A stretch of DNA of 64,000 nt from Saccharopolyspora gloriosae (GTDB taxonomy: Bacteria; Actinomycetota; Actinomycetes; Mycobacteriales; Pseudonocardiaceae). Position 1 is the stretch's first letter; each line of letters starts with the position of its first letter. The DNA is taken from assembly GCF_022828475.1 (NCBI RefSeq), contig NZ_CP059557.1, positions 5,565,470 to 5,629,469 of the forward strand. Reading direction: 5' to 3'. Shown here in pieces: positions 29,738 through 37,770 of this stretch. The notes below the pieces were generated by a model that saw only the letters and a list, made by a program, of their open reading frames with translations, was not told the origin of the DNA and made no database searches. A program made the translations under genes and the position numbers.

Positions 29738-31014
29738 GCCGGCTCGCTCACCGGAGAGCCCACCGCCGCCGGGGCCGGCTCGCGGGGAACGAGCAGCATC
29801 AGCAGCGCGCCCGCCACCGCCAGTCCGGCCATCACGACGAAACCGCTGGTGAAGCTGCCGGTGCCTGCCACGATGAAACCCATCACCGACGGGGCGACGA
29901 TGCCGGAGGACGCGAAAGCGGCGTCGGCGAAACCCGCGGCGCTCCCCGGCTGATCCGGGGCCGCGTCGATCGAGGCGACCCACCAGATCCCGCCGGTGAC
30001 GAACCCGAAGCCGACACCGAGCGAGATCGAGATCAGCGCGACGGTGAGCGTCGGTGCGATCGCGAGCGGAACGAGCGAGCAACCGGCCAGCAACAGCGCC
30101 ACGCCCATCACCGCGAACCGGGTGCGGATGCGCGGGCTGCGCCGGTACACCCGGTCGACGACGACTCCACCGACCAGCGCGCCGACGATGCCGCAGGCCC
30201 AAGGCGCGATCGAGAACGCGCCGGCCTGCTTGACGCTGAGCCCGTAGGCGGTCGACAGGAACGAGGGCAACCAGTACATGAAGCCCCAGAACATGAATCC
30301 CCAAGCGAAGTAGCCACCGGCGACCACCCACAAGTTCCGGTTGGTCAGCAGCGGCCGCCACCGGACCCGGGAACGGCCTTCGCCCGAATCGGGCTCCTGC
30401 CCCGCCGAGATCAGCGCCCGCTCGGCGTCGTTGACCCGCGAGGACTCCTCGGGCAGGTCGCGAAGCAACGCCGCGGCGAACAGCGCCCACACCACGCCGA
30501 ACAGCGCCAGCGTCCAGAACATCCCGCGCCAGCCGAGGAGATCGGTCAGCCAGGTCAGCAGCGGACCGGAGATCAGCAGGCTGCCGGAGACCGCGACCCC
30601 GCCGCACAGCGCCAGCGCGACACCGCGCTCACCGATCGGCAGCCACCGGCTCACCGTGCGGGTCGCGGCCGGGAACGCGGGCGCCTCACCGATTCCCAGC
30701 AGCAACCGGATGACCAGCAGGCCCGCGAACGAACCGGCTACCGGGATCAGGGCGGTGGTGACGGAGAACAGGGCGATCGCCGTGAGCAGCACCCGGCGCG
30801 TCCCGAACCGGTCCACCAGCGGTCCGGACAGGAACGCCGCGACCATGTATCCGATGGAGAAGACGGAACTGATGATCCCGTACTGCGCGGTGGTGATCCC
30901 GAAGGCCTCCTCCAGCGGCTCCACCGCGTAGGAGACCGCGCTGCGGTCGATGTAGTTGATGGCGATGAGGCTGATCACCAGCCCCAGCGTCACGAAGCGA
31001 AACCGTGTGCGCAT
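29734..31014 (-). CDS. MFS transporter of the anion/organic acid symporter type
   Basis: 426 residues with about 12 membrane segments. NYIDRSAVSYAVEPL near the first helix, the DRFGTRR loop and GIGEAPAFPAATRTVSRWLP are typical of the anion:cation symporter/hexuronate-type MFS (ACS) branch, which imports organic acids. The ATG at 31014 follows GAGGAA by 7 nt. It lies within the catabolic operon, between the two MmgE/PrpD genes, and is the likely substrate importer. Confidence 0.9.
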   Translation of the reverse strand: MRTRFRFVTLGLVISLIAINYIDRSAVSYAVEPLEEAFGITTAQYGIISSVFSIGYMVAAFLSGPLVDRFGTRRVLLTAIALFSVTTALIPVAGSFAGLLVIRLLLGIGEAPAFPAATRTVSRWLPIGERGVALALCGGVAVSGSLLISGPLLTWLTDLLGWRGMFWTLALFGVVWALFAAALLRDLPEESSRVNDAERALISAGQEPDSGEGRSRVRWRPLLTNRNLWVVAGGYFAWGFMFWGFMYWLPSFLSTAYGLSVKQAGAFSIAPWACGIVGALVGGVVVDRVYRRSPRIRTRFAVMGVALLLAGCSLVPLAIAPTLTVALISISLGVGFGFVTGGIWWVASIDAAPDQPGSAAGFADAAFASSGIVAPSVMGFIVAGTGSFTSGFVVMAGLAVAGALLMLLVPREPAPAAVGSPVSEPA

Positions 31015-31103
31015 GGTCGTTTTCCTCGATTCCGGTGGGGAATCGTTCGTTCCGTTCGAACGGAGCGGACGAGACGTCGTTGTCTGTCGGAGTTCGAGCC
31101 GCG

Positions 31104-32531
31104 TTATTTGTCCACTGTGGACGTTTCGAGTGCGGACTGGACGCCGGCCATCACGTCGGCGACCGCGCGGTCGTCGCGCAGGTCCCATACCGCGGTGACG
31201 ACGTCCGCCGCCCGGTCCGGTCCCATCGCGCGGGCGGCGTTGCCGGTGAACTTCGCCGCCAGTTCGTCGGCGGACAGCGGTCGCTGCGGGCCGCCGCGGT
31301 TCTCCGTGATCCGCTCGGTCACCGACTCTCCGCCGGCGAGTTCGGCGGTGAGGACTGCGGGGAATTGGCGGGGGAACCCGGCGGTGGCCTGCTCGTCGGC
31401 GACGACGCGGACTCGTCCGGCCAGCTCCAGCCGCCGGGGGTCGGCCGCGGCGGCGTCGGTGAAGTCCTCGTGGAACACGCCGAGCCCGCCGCCGCCCAGC
31501 AGCGCCGCGGCCACCGTGTAGGGGCCGGAGAACGCCGCGTGATACCCGGAGCGCGGCCGCCGCTTCTCCTCGGCGGGTTCGGCGATCGTGCGCAGCACCG
31601 GCGCGGGAACGCCGAGCACGAGCTCCCGGACCCGCTCGGCCGTCACGCCCCGTTCCCGCAGCCGCAGGGCGGCGTCGATGCCCGCGTGGGTGAAGTGGTT
31701 GCAGGGGTAGGGCTTGAAGAACACGCCGGGCGTTTCCCACTGCTCGCCGAGTCCGTCGGTGACCCGCTCCGGGTGGGTCCGCTCACCGCAGAACGCGCGC
31801 AGGAAGCCGAACCTGCCCTCGATCACCGTCGGCGGGCCGGTGAGGCCGTGCCGCGCCAGGTCGGCGGCGGACACTCCGGCGTGCGCGGCCCAGCCGCAGT
31901 GCACCCGCTTGATGGTGCCGCCGGTGCGGTTGGCCTCGATCACCCCGGCGCCCATGCTCGCGGCGATGCCGACCGCGGAGGCGAGCTCCGCCGCTCCGAG
32001 CCCTTCGACCATGCCCGAGGCGACGGCTGCGCCGATCGCCCCGCAGATCGCCGTGGCGTGCTGCCCGTGCTCGAAGAACACCGAGTTCCCGAGCTCCTCG
32101 TCGTAACCCGCCATCCCGAGGCGGCAGGTGACCTCGATCCCCATCGCGGTCGCGGCCAGCAGGCGACGGCCGCCCGCCCCGGTGCGTTCCGCCGTCGCGA
32201 GCGCCGCCGGGACGACCGCGGCCGACGGGTGCAGCACCGACGGCAGGTGGGTGTCGTCGAAGTCGAGGCTGTGCGCCAACGTTCCGTTGACCAGCGCGGC
32301 CGACGGCGCGGGCACCCGGTCCGGCAGCCCGATCGCGGTCGCCGCGGGATTCCCGCCCCACTCGGCTGCCACTGCTCCGGTGATCCGCGCGGGCTCCTCG
32401 CGGGTGGCCGCGAGCGAGTTCCCGAGCACGTCGACGATGCGGCGGACCACGTCGTCGGCCAGCCGGTCGTCGACGCCGTCGGCCGCCAGCCGGGCGCCGA
32501 CCTCCCCGATCCGCTGCGCGGGAGTGGTCAC
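31104..32531 (-). CDS. MmgE/PrpD family protein (copy B)
   Basis: 475 residues. The GTG at 32531 overlaps the cyclase-gene stop (GTGA). Family blocks are AHSLDFDDTHLPSVLHPSAA, GGTIKRVHCGWAAHAGV and FFKPYPCNHFTHAGIDAAL. The DDTH and KPYPCNH blocks are better kept than in copy A. The likely role is dehydration, hydration, epimerisation or decarboxylation of a carboxylic acid intermediate. An 89-bp gap follows before the MFS gene, the widest inside this operon. Confidence 0.87.
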   Translation of the reverse strand: MTTPAQRIGEVGARLAADGVDDRLADDVVRRIVDVLGNSLAATREEPARITGAVAAEWGGNPAATAIGLPDRVPAPSAALVNGTLAHSLDFDDTHLPSVLHPSAAVVPAALATAERTGAGGRRLLAATAMGIEVTCRLGMAGYDEELGNSVFFEHGQHATAICGAIGAAVASGMVEGLGAAELASAVGIAASMGAGVIEANRTGGTIKRVHCGWAAHAGVSAADLARHGLTGPPTVIEGRFGFLRAFCGERTHPERVTDGLGEQWETPGVFFKPYPCNHFTHAGIDAALRLRERGVTAERVRELVLGVPAPVLRTIAEPAEEKRRPRSGYHAAFSGPYTVAAALLGGGGLGVFHEDFTDAAAADPRRLELAGRVRVVADEQATAGFPRQFPAVLTAELAGGESVTERITENRGGPQRPLSADELAAKFTGNAARAMGPDRAADVVTAVWDLRDDRAVADVMAGVQSALETSTVDK

Positions 32532-33346
32532 GGCTGCACCACCGCCAGGGGGCGCACCGGGGCGCCGGTGCCACCGACGATCCGCAACGGGGCGAAGACC
32601 GCGAGGAACTCGCCCAGCCCGGCCTCGGCGGCGTCCTCCAAGGCGAGGTGTTCGACGATGTGAATGCCGTGCTCCACCAGCAGCACCCGGTGCACCGGCA
32701 GCACCCGGTGTCCGGCGCCCGCCGGGATCCGCTCGTAGGCGGTGGTGTCGGCGCCGGTGGCGACGATCCCCCGCTCGGCCAGCCACTGGGCGCCGTCGAC
32801 GGTCACGCCGGGCACGCCGGAGTCCTTGCCGACGTAGGCGGCCGGATCGCCGAACAGCATCCCCCAGCCGGTCCGCACGACGGCGATGTCGCCCGGTCCG
32901 GGCTCGGCGCCCGCCCGCCGCGCGGCTCGTGCCAGGTCGTCCGCGGTCACGCCGTGGCCGGGTTCCAGGACGTCGACGCCGTGCAGCGCGGCGATGTCGA
33001 GGAACACGCCGCGGGTCACCATCGGCGGGATCGTCTCCGCGCCGTGCACGGTGTGCTTGCCACCGCGCTGGGCTTCGGCGGCGTCGGCGCCGCCGTGCAG
33101 CCGACCCTCGTGGCTGACGTGGGCGAGCGCGTCGACGTGCGTGCCGGTGTGCCCGCCGGTGACGATCACCTCGTTGGACGCCGACCCGCCGTCCGGGCGG
33201 ACCGCGTCGCCGTGGCGGCGTTCCAGGGTCATCCGGAAACCGGGATGGTTCGGCGATCCCGCCATCCCCGTGTAGAGCGGGTGGCCGAGTTCGATGATCC
33301 GGCTCCCGGCCCGCACGGCGTCGAGCAGTCCGTTGGTGGCGCTCAC
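32528..33346 (-). CDS. Cyclase family protein (kynurenine formamidase-like metal hydrolase)
   Basis: 272 residues. The metal-binding signature HTGTHVDALAHVSHEG is that of the cyclase/KynB/isatin hydrolase superfamily, which hydrolyses amides, formamides or ring amides. The C-terminal HIVEHLALEDAAEAG block is also typical. GTG start at 33346 with GGAG upstream, overlapping the lyase gene by four bases. Within this island it may open a ring or remove an amide; the substrate is unknown. Confidence 0.88.
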   Translation of the reverse strand: MSATNGLLDAVRAGSRIIELGHPLYTGMAGSPNHPGFRMTLERRHGDAVRPDGGSASNEVIVTGGHTGTHVDALAHVSHEGRLHGGADAAEAQRGGKHTVHGAETIPPMVTRGVFLDIAALHGVDVLEPGHGVTADDLARAARRAGAEPGPGDIAVVRTGWGMLFGDPAAYVGKDSGVPGVTVDGAQWLAERGIVATGADTTAYERIPAGAGHRVLPVHRVLLVEHGIHIVEHLALEDAAEAGLGEFLAVFAPLRIVGGTGAPVRPLAVVQP

Positions 33347-34215
33347 GGATTCTCCTTCCCGGCCGTCGCACGGGCCGGTTCGTGGTGGTCTGGTGCGTGC
33401 CGGTCCAGCGCGTCGGCGAGCTCGACGATCCAGCGGGCGCCCGCGACCACGGCCGGATCGACGAAGCGCCCGGCGGCGTCGACCCAGGCGGCGTCGCCCG
33501 CGGTGTCCACCGAGGCGAGCAGGGTGCGCGCCCGCTCGACTTCGCCGGGATCCGGGGTGAAGGCCTCGTGCACCGGATCGAGCTGCCGGGGGTGGATCAC
33601 CGACCGGCCGAAGAAACCCGCGTCGCGCAGGGCGGCGCTGTCGGCGGCGAGCCCGGCGGTGTCGGACAGGTCGGTCCAGACGCTGGCGACCGGGCTGGGC
33701 AACCCGGCGGCCCGGTTCGCGGTGACGATCCGGGCTCGCGCCCAGCCGAGCTCGGTGCGGTCGCGGACCCGCAGGTCGGCGGCAAGGTCGGTCTCGCCGG
33801 GGGAGATTCCGGCGACCAGCGGGTGGCTCTCGGCGAGGTCGAAGGCCCGCCGCAGCCCCAGTGCGCTCTCCACGAGCAGGTGCAGCGGGAGCCCGGTCCG
33901 TTCCGCGAGGCCGGCGACCGCGGCCGGGTCCTCCGCCTTCGGCACCCGCAGCCCGGCGATGCCGGTCCCGGCGAGGGCCGCCGCGTCGTCGTCGGCCCAC
34001 GGGGTGCGGGCGCCGTTGATCCGCACCCAGATCCGGCCGGACCGGGCGGCCCAGGCCGCCGCGGCTTCGCGGGCGCGCTCCTTCTCCGCGGGCGGGACCG
34101 CGTCCTCCAGGTCCAGGACGACGGCGTCGGCCACCCCGCCGAGGGCCTTCGCGACCAGGTCTTCGCGGTGGGCGGGAACGTAGAGCCAGCTCCGCGCCCA
34201 CCCGAGCGCGCTCAC
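33343..34215 (-). CDS. CoA-ester lyase of the HpcH/HpaI (CitE-like) family
   Basis: 290 residues. RSWLYVPAHRED, VLDLEDAVPPAEKERAR, VESALGL and FGRSVIHPRQL are the CitE/malyl-CoA lyase blocks for Mg binding and CoA-ester cleavage. Relatives split malyl-CoA, citramalyl-CoA or methylmalyl-CoA into acetyl-/propionyl-CoA and an alpha-keto or glyoxylate product. GTG start at 34215 overlaps the CoA-transferase stop. It is directly downstream of the CoA-transferase, a pairing typical of activate-then-cleave degradation. Confidence 0.9.
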   Translation of the reverse strand: MSALGWARSWLYVPAHREDLVAKALGGVADAVVLDLEDAVPPAEKERAREAAAAWAARSGRIWVRINGARTPWADDDAAALAGTGIAGLRVPKAEDPAAVAGLAERTGLPLHLLVESALGLRRAFDLAESHPLVAGISPGETDLAADLRVRDRTELGWARARIVTANRAAGLPSPVASVWTDLSDTAGLAADSAALRDAGFFGRSVIHPRQLDPVHEAFTPDPGEVERARTLLASVDTAGDAAWVDAAGRFVDPAVVAGARWIVELADALDRHAPDHHEPARATAGKENP

Positions 34216-35408
34216 ACGACCCCCTGTTCGCGCAGCCGGTCCAGCTCGCCGGAGTCGATGCCGAGCGCGCCGAGGACCTCCGCGGTGTGCGCGCCGAGCC
34301 GCGGGCCGGTGGTGCGGACCGAGCCGGGCGTCTCCGACAGCCGGAACGGGGTGTTCTGGAAGCGGACCGGGCCGAGCTCCTCGTCGTCGATCGTCACGAT
34401 GCTGCCGAGGGCGTTGAAGTGCGGGTCGGCGAGCACGTCGGCCGCGGTGTAGATCGGGGCGACCGCCGCCTGCGCCTCCTCGAAGGCGGCGACGACCTCG
34501 TCCCGGTCGCGGGCGGCGATCCACGAGCCGACGGCCGCGTCCAGCTCCTCCACGTGCTCGGCCCGGCTGGCGCCGTTGGCGAACCACGGCTCGTCGATCA
34601 GCTCCGGTGCCCCGACCAGCCGCATCACCCGCTCGGCGATCGACTGGGCGCTGGTGGAGACCGCGACCCAACGCCCGTCGGCGCAGCGGTAGGTGTTGCG
34701 CGGGGCGTTGTTCGACGACCGGTTCCCGGTGCGCGGCTGCAGCACGCCGAGCTGGTCGTAGGCGATCAGGCCCGGGCCGAGCAGGTGCAGCAGCGGCTCG
34801 ATGATCGCGGTGTCGAGCACCTGGCCGCGCCCGGTGCTCTCCCGCGCCCGCAGCGCGGTGAGGATGCCGAACGCGGTGGTCAGCGCGGCGACGCCGTCGG
34901 CGAGACCGAACGGCGGCAGGGTCGGCGGGCCGTCGGGCTCACCGGTCATGGCGGCGAACCCGCTCATGGCCTCGGCGAGCGTGCCGAAACCCGGCCGGGA
35001 CGCGTACGGACCCTCCTGACCGAAGCCGGTCACCCGGGCCAGGACGAGTCGCGGGTTGCGCGCGGAGAGCTCCTCCCAGCCCAGCCCCCAGCGCTCCAGG
35101 GTGCCGGGGCGGAAGTTCTCGATCACCACGTCCGCGTCGGCCGCGAGGTCGAGGAACAGCTCCCGGCCGCGCGGCGTGGACAGCACCAGGGTGATCGCCC
35201 GCTTGTTGCGGGCCAGCATCTTCCACCAGAGCCCGACGCCGTCCTTCTGCGCGCCGTGCGTCCGCGCCGGATCGCCGCGCGGGTGCTCGATCTTGATGAC
35301 GTCGGCGCCGTGGTCGCCCAGCAGCGTGGCCGCCAGCGGACCGGCGAACAAGGTGGAGGCGTCGAGGACTTTCAAGCCGTCCAACGCCGCGAGGTGGTCC
35401 TGGGTCAT
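34212..35408 (-). CDS. Class III CoA-transferase (CaiB/BaiF family)
   Basis: 398 residues from the ATG at 35408, with GGAGGG 6 nt upstream. DASTLFAGPLAATLLGDHGA, KIEHPRGDPAR and IENFRPGTLERWGL are family III blocks. At the usual catalytic-Asp position (a Y/F-D pair before the xxxQAMSG stretch) it reads PGFGTLAEAMSG, with Gly142 in place of Asp. If the alignment holds, the mechanism may differ or the subfamily may use another residue. It is presumed to load CoA onto a carboxylate before the lyase acts. It overlaps the iclR-type gene by four bases. Confidence 0.9.
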   Translation of the reverse strand: MTQDHLAALDGLKVLDASTLFAGPLAATLLGDHGADVIKIEHPRGDPARTHGAQKDGVGLWWKMLARNKRAITLVLSTPRGRELFLDLAADADVVIENFRPGTLERWGLGWEELSARNPRLVLARVTGFGQEGPYASRPGFGTLAEAMSGFAAMTGEPDGPPTLPPFGLADGVAALTTAFGILTALRARESTGRGQVLDTAIIEPLLHLLGPGLIAYDQLGVLQPRTGNRSSNNAPRNTYRCADGRWVAVSTSAQSIAERVMRLVGAPELIDEPWFANGASRAEHVEELDAAVGSWIAARDRDEVVAAFEEAQAAVAPIYTAADVLADPHFNALGSIVTIDDEELGPVRFQNTPFRLSETPGSVRTTGPRLGAHTAEVLGALGIDSGELDRLREQGVV

Positions 35409-36202
35409 CGGGTCCCTCCGCTGGTGATGGGGCGGGCAGGCGCGACACCGCCGAGCCGGGCGGTGACCCGATCGGCGGTCTCGATCAGTTCGGGCGCCGT
35501 CGCCGCGACGAACTCGTCGGTGACCCGGAATCGGGGACCGCACACGGAGACCGCCCCGACGAGTCCGCCCGGACCGAACACCGGCACCGCGACCGATCCG
35601 GCGTCGCTCTGCCGTTCGCCTTCGGAGGCCGCGTAGCCGAGTTCGCGGATGCGGTCCAGTTCGAGCCGCAGCGCATCCGGGTCGGTGGGCGTGGACGGGG
35701 TGAGCGCGGCGAGCTCACCGGAGAGCAGCCGCTCCACCTCGTCAGGGCAGGAGTGGGCGAGCATGCACTTGCCGGACGATCCGGCGTGCAGCGGGAACCG
35801 GCGGCCGAGCTCGACCGACATGGTGATCTCGTGGGTGCCGACGACCTGGTCCAGGTAGACGCGGCCGCCGTGCACCTTCGCGCTGATCGTGACGGTCTCG
35901 TGCAACCGGTCGCGCAGTTCGGCGAGGAACGGCAGCGCGGCCGTGCGCAGATCGGACTCGCGCAGCGCGCGGCTGCCGAGCGCCGCCGCGGCAGGCCCCA
36001 GCCGGTACTCCCGGCTCGACGGGTCGTAGGCGATCAGCCCGCGCGCCGTGAGCGACTGCAGGATCCGGTGCACCACGGCCTTGGAGAGGTCGAGCTCCCG
36101 GGACACCCGGCTCACCCCGAGCGTGGGCGGGCCGTCGGTGAACAGCAGCAGCACGTCCGCCACCCGCTCGGTCGCTCCGGTGCCCCCGGTCATCTCCGCC
36201 AC
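35405..36202 (-). CDS. IclR family transcriptional regulator
   Basis: 265 residues. An N-terminal winged helix (about 10-75, with LDLSKAVVHRILQSL) precedes the IclR effector domain (about 85-250, with FPLHAGSSGKCMLAH and GYAASEGERQSDAGSVAVPV). The GTG at 36202 follows AAGGGGA. It is the first gene of the leftward catabolic operon and divergent from the flavoprotein-hydantoinase pair, so it probably controls both from the shared 188-bp region. Confidence 0.93.
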   Translation of the reverse strand: MAEMTGGTGATERVADVLLLFTDGPPTLGVSRVSRELDLSKAVVHRILQSLTARGLIAYDPSSREYRLGPAAAALGSRALRESDLRTAALPFLAELRDRLHETVTISAKVHGGRVYLDQVVGTHEITMSVELGRRFPLHAGSSGKCMLAHSCPDEVERLLSGELAALTPSTPTDPDALRLELDRIRELGYAASEGERQSDAGSVAVPVFGPGGLVGAVSVCGPRFRVTDEFVAATAPELIETADRVTARLGGVAPARPITSGGTR

Positions 36203-36269
36203 GTCGTCCCCTTCGATCCACCCCGTACCGCTTACCGGAACGACATTGAGCGGTCACGCCTCGGAATGT

Positions 36270-36293
36270 CAAGAAGTTTCGTACTGCTTCTTG
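36270..36293. promoter_or_regulatory. Candidate IclR operator
   Basis: CAAGAAG, 10-bp spacer, CTTCTTG: perfect 7-bp arms at a helical-turn spacing, midway between the divergent genes. A weaker palindrome (GTTTCGC-TCA-GCGGAAC, one mismatch) lies at 36345-36361, nearer the flavoprotein gene. Confidence 0.5.
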
Positions 36294-36390
36294 CATAGCT
36301 CCAGGCAAGGTGCTCTTATCGAAAAGTCAGCCGCGCCTGATCTTGTTTCGCTCAGCGGAACATTTGATGCGCTGGCAGTGAGGAGAAGCG

Positions 36391-37770
36391 ATGACGATCG
36401 ATGTTGATCTCGTGGTCGCCGGAGCGGGCGGCGGGCTGATCGCCGCGATCCGCGGGGCGCAGCTGGGGCTCGACGTGCTGGTGGTCGACTCCGACGCCGA
36501 CTTCCGCCGGGGCAACAACACCTCGATGTCCACCGCGATGATTCCGGCCCCCGGATCGCGCTTCCAGGCCGCGGCGGGCATCACCGACTCACCACGGCTG
36601 TTCCTGGGCGACGTCGCAAGCAAGACCGGCGGCACCGCCGACCCGCGCATCGCCTCGGCGCTGGCGCACGCGGGCGCGGAGCTCGTCGAGTGGCTGGCCG
36701 AGGACGTCGGGCTGCCGATCGAACTGCCGACCGACTTCACCTACCCCGGCCACTCCGTGCCGCGGGTGCACAGCCTCCCCGGACGGCACGGATCGGCGCT
36801 GCTGGACCGGCTTCTCGACGCCGTCGACCGCAGCGACCGCATCGACCTCCTGGTCCCGGCCAGGCTGATCGGCGTCGAACCGGGACGCGACGGACCGATC
36901 GCCGTGCTGGAGAACCCCGCCGGGGAACGCGAGGAGATCACCGCCCGCGCGGTGCTGCTGGCGACCAACGGCTACGGCGCCGACCCCGGGCTGGTCGCCG
37001 ACCACCTCCCCGAAATCGCGGGCGTGCACTACCACGGCGGCGAGCACTCGCGCGGCGACGCGCTGCGGATCGGCCGGGCGCTCGGTGCCGCCACCGGATT
37101 CCTCGACGCCTACCAGGGTCACGCCGCCCTGTCCGCGTCCGCCCGCACCCTGGTGACCTGGACGGCGGTGATGCACGGCGCCGCCGTCGTCGACCGCACC
37201 GGAACCCGGTTCGGCGACGAGACGGCCGGTTACTCCGAATACGCGGCGGTGCTCGCGGGCCGCCCGGGCGGGCACGGCTGGATGATCTTCGACGAGCGGA
37301 TCGACCGGGCGTGCCGCGCCTTCGGCGACTACCAGGACGTGCTCGCCGCGGGCGCCGTGCGGAGCGCGGACACCCTCGCGGAGCTCGCCGGGCGGCTCGG
37401 AATCCCGGTAGGGCCGCTGGAAGCGGAGATCAGCGAGCTGCACGCCGTCGCCGCCGGAACCCGGGCCGACCGATTCGGCCGCGACTCGGCCACCGAGCTG
37501 CACCCGCCGTTTCACGCCGTCGAGATCGTCCCTGCGCTGTTCCACACCCAGGGCGGGTTGCTCGTCGACGAGCACGCCCGCGTCCTCGACACCGCCGGGG
37601 AGCCGCTGCCCGGCCTGTACGCCGCCGGAGGCGCCGCCGCCGGAATCTCCGGCCACGGCGCGGCCGGCTACCTGGCGGGCAACGGCCTGCTGCCCGCGCT
37701 GGGACTCGCCTACCTGGCCGCCGGGCACCTCGCCCGGACCGCCCACGACCTCACCTCGGAAGGTGCCTGA
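36391..37770 (+). CDS. FAD-dependent dehydrogenase of the fumarate reductase/KstD group
   Basis: 459 residues. The N-terminal dinucleotide-binding motif reads VVAGAGGGLIAAIRGAQLG, and the C-terminal FAD block is GLYAAGGAAAGISGHGAAGYL. The capping domain in between resembles the FAD_binding_2 family (fumarate reductase, tricarballylate dehydrogenase, 3-ketosteroid dehydrogenase). A role inserting or reducing a C=C bond in a carboxylic acid fits the neighbours but is inference. GAGGAGAAGCG precedes the ATG. It overlaps the hydantoinase start (TGATG). Confidence 0.87.
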   Translation: MTIDVDLVVAGAGGGLIAAIRGAQLGLDVLVVDSDADFRRGNNTSMSTAMIPAPGSRFQAAAGITDSPRLFLGDVASKTGGTADPRIASALAHAGAELVEWLAEDVGLPIELPTDFTYPGHSVPRVHSLPGRHGSALLDRLLDAVDRSDRIDLLVPARLIGVEPGRDGPIAVLENPAGEREEITARAVLLATNGYGADPGLVADHLPEIAGVHYHGGEHSRGDALRIGRALGAATGFLDAYQGHAALSASARTLVTWTAVMHGAAVVDRTGTRFGDETAGYSEYAAVLAGRPGGHGWMIFDERIDRACRAFGDYQDVLAAGAVRSADTLAELAGRLGIPVGPLEAEISELHAVAAGTRADRFGRDSATELHPPFHAVEIVPALFHTQGGLLVDEHARVLDTAGEPLPGLYAAGGAAAGISGHGAAGYLAGNGLLPALGLAYLAAGHLARTAHDLTSEGA

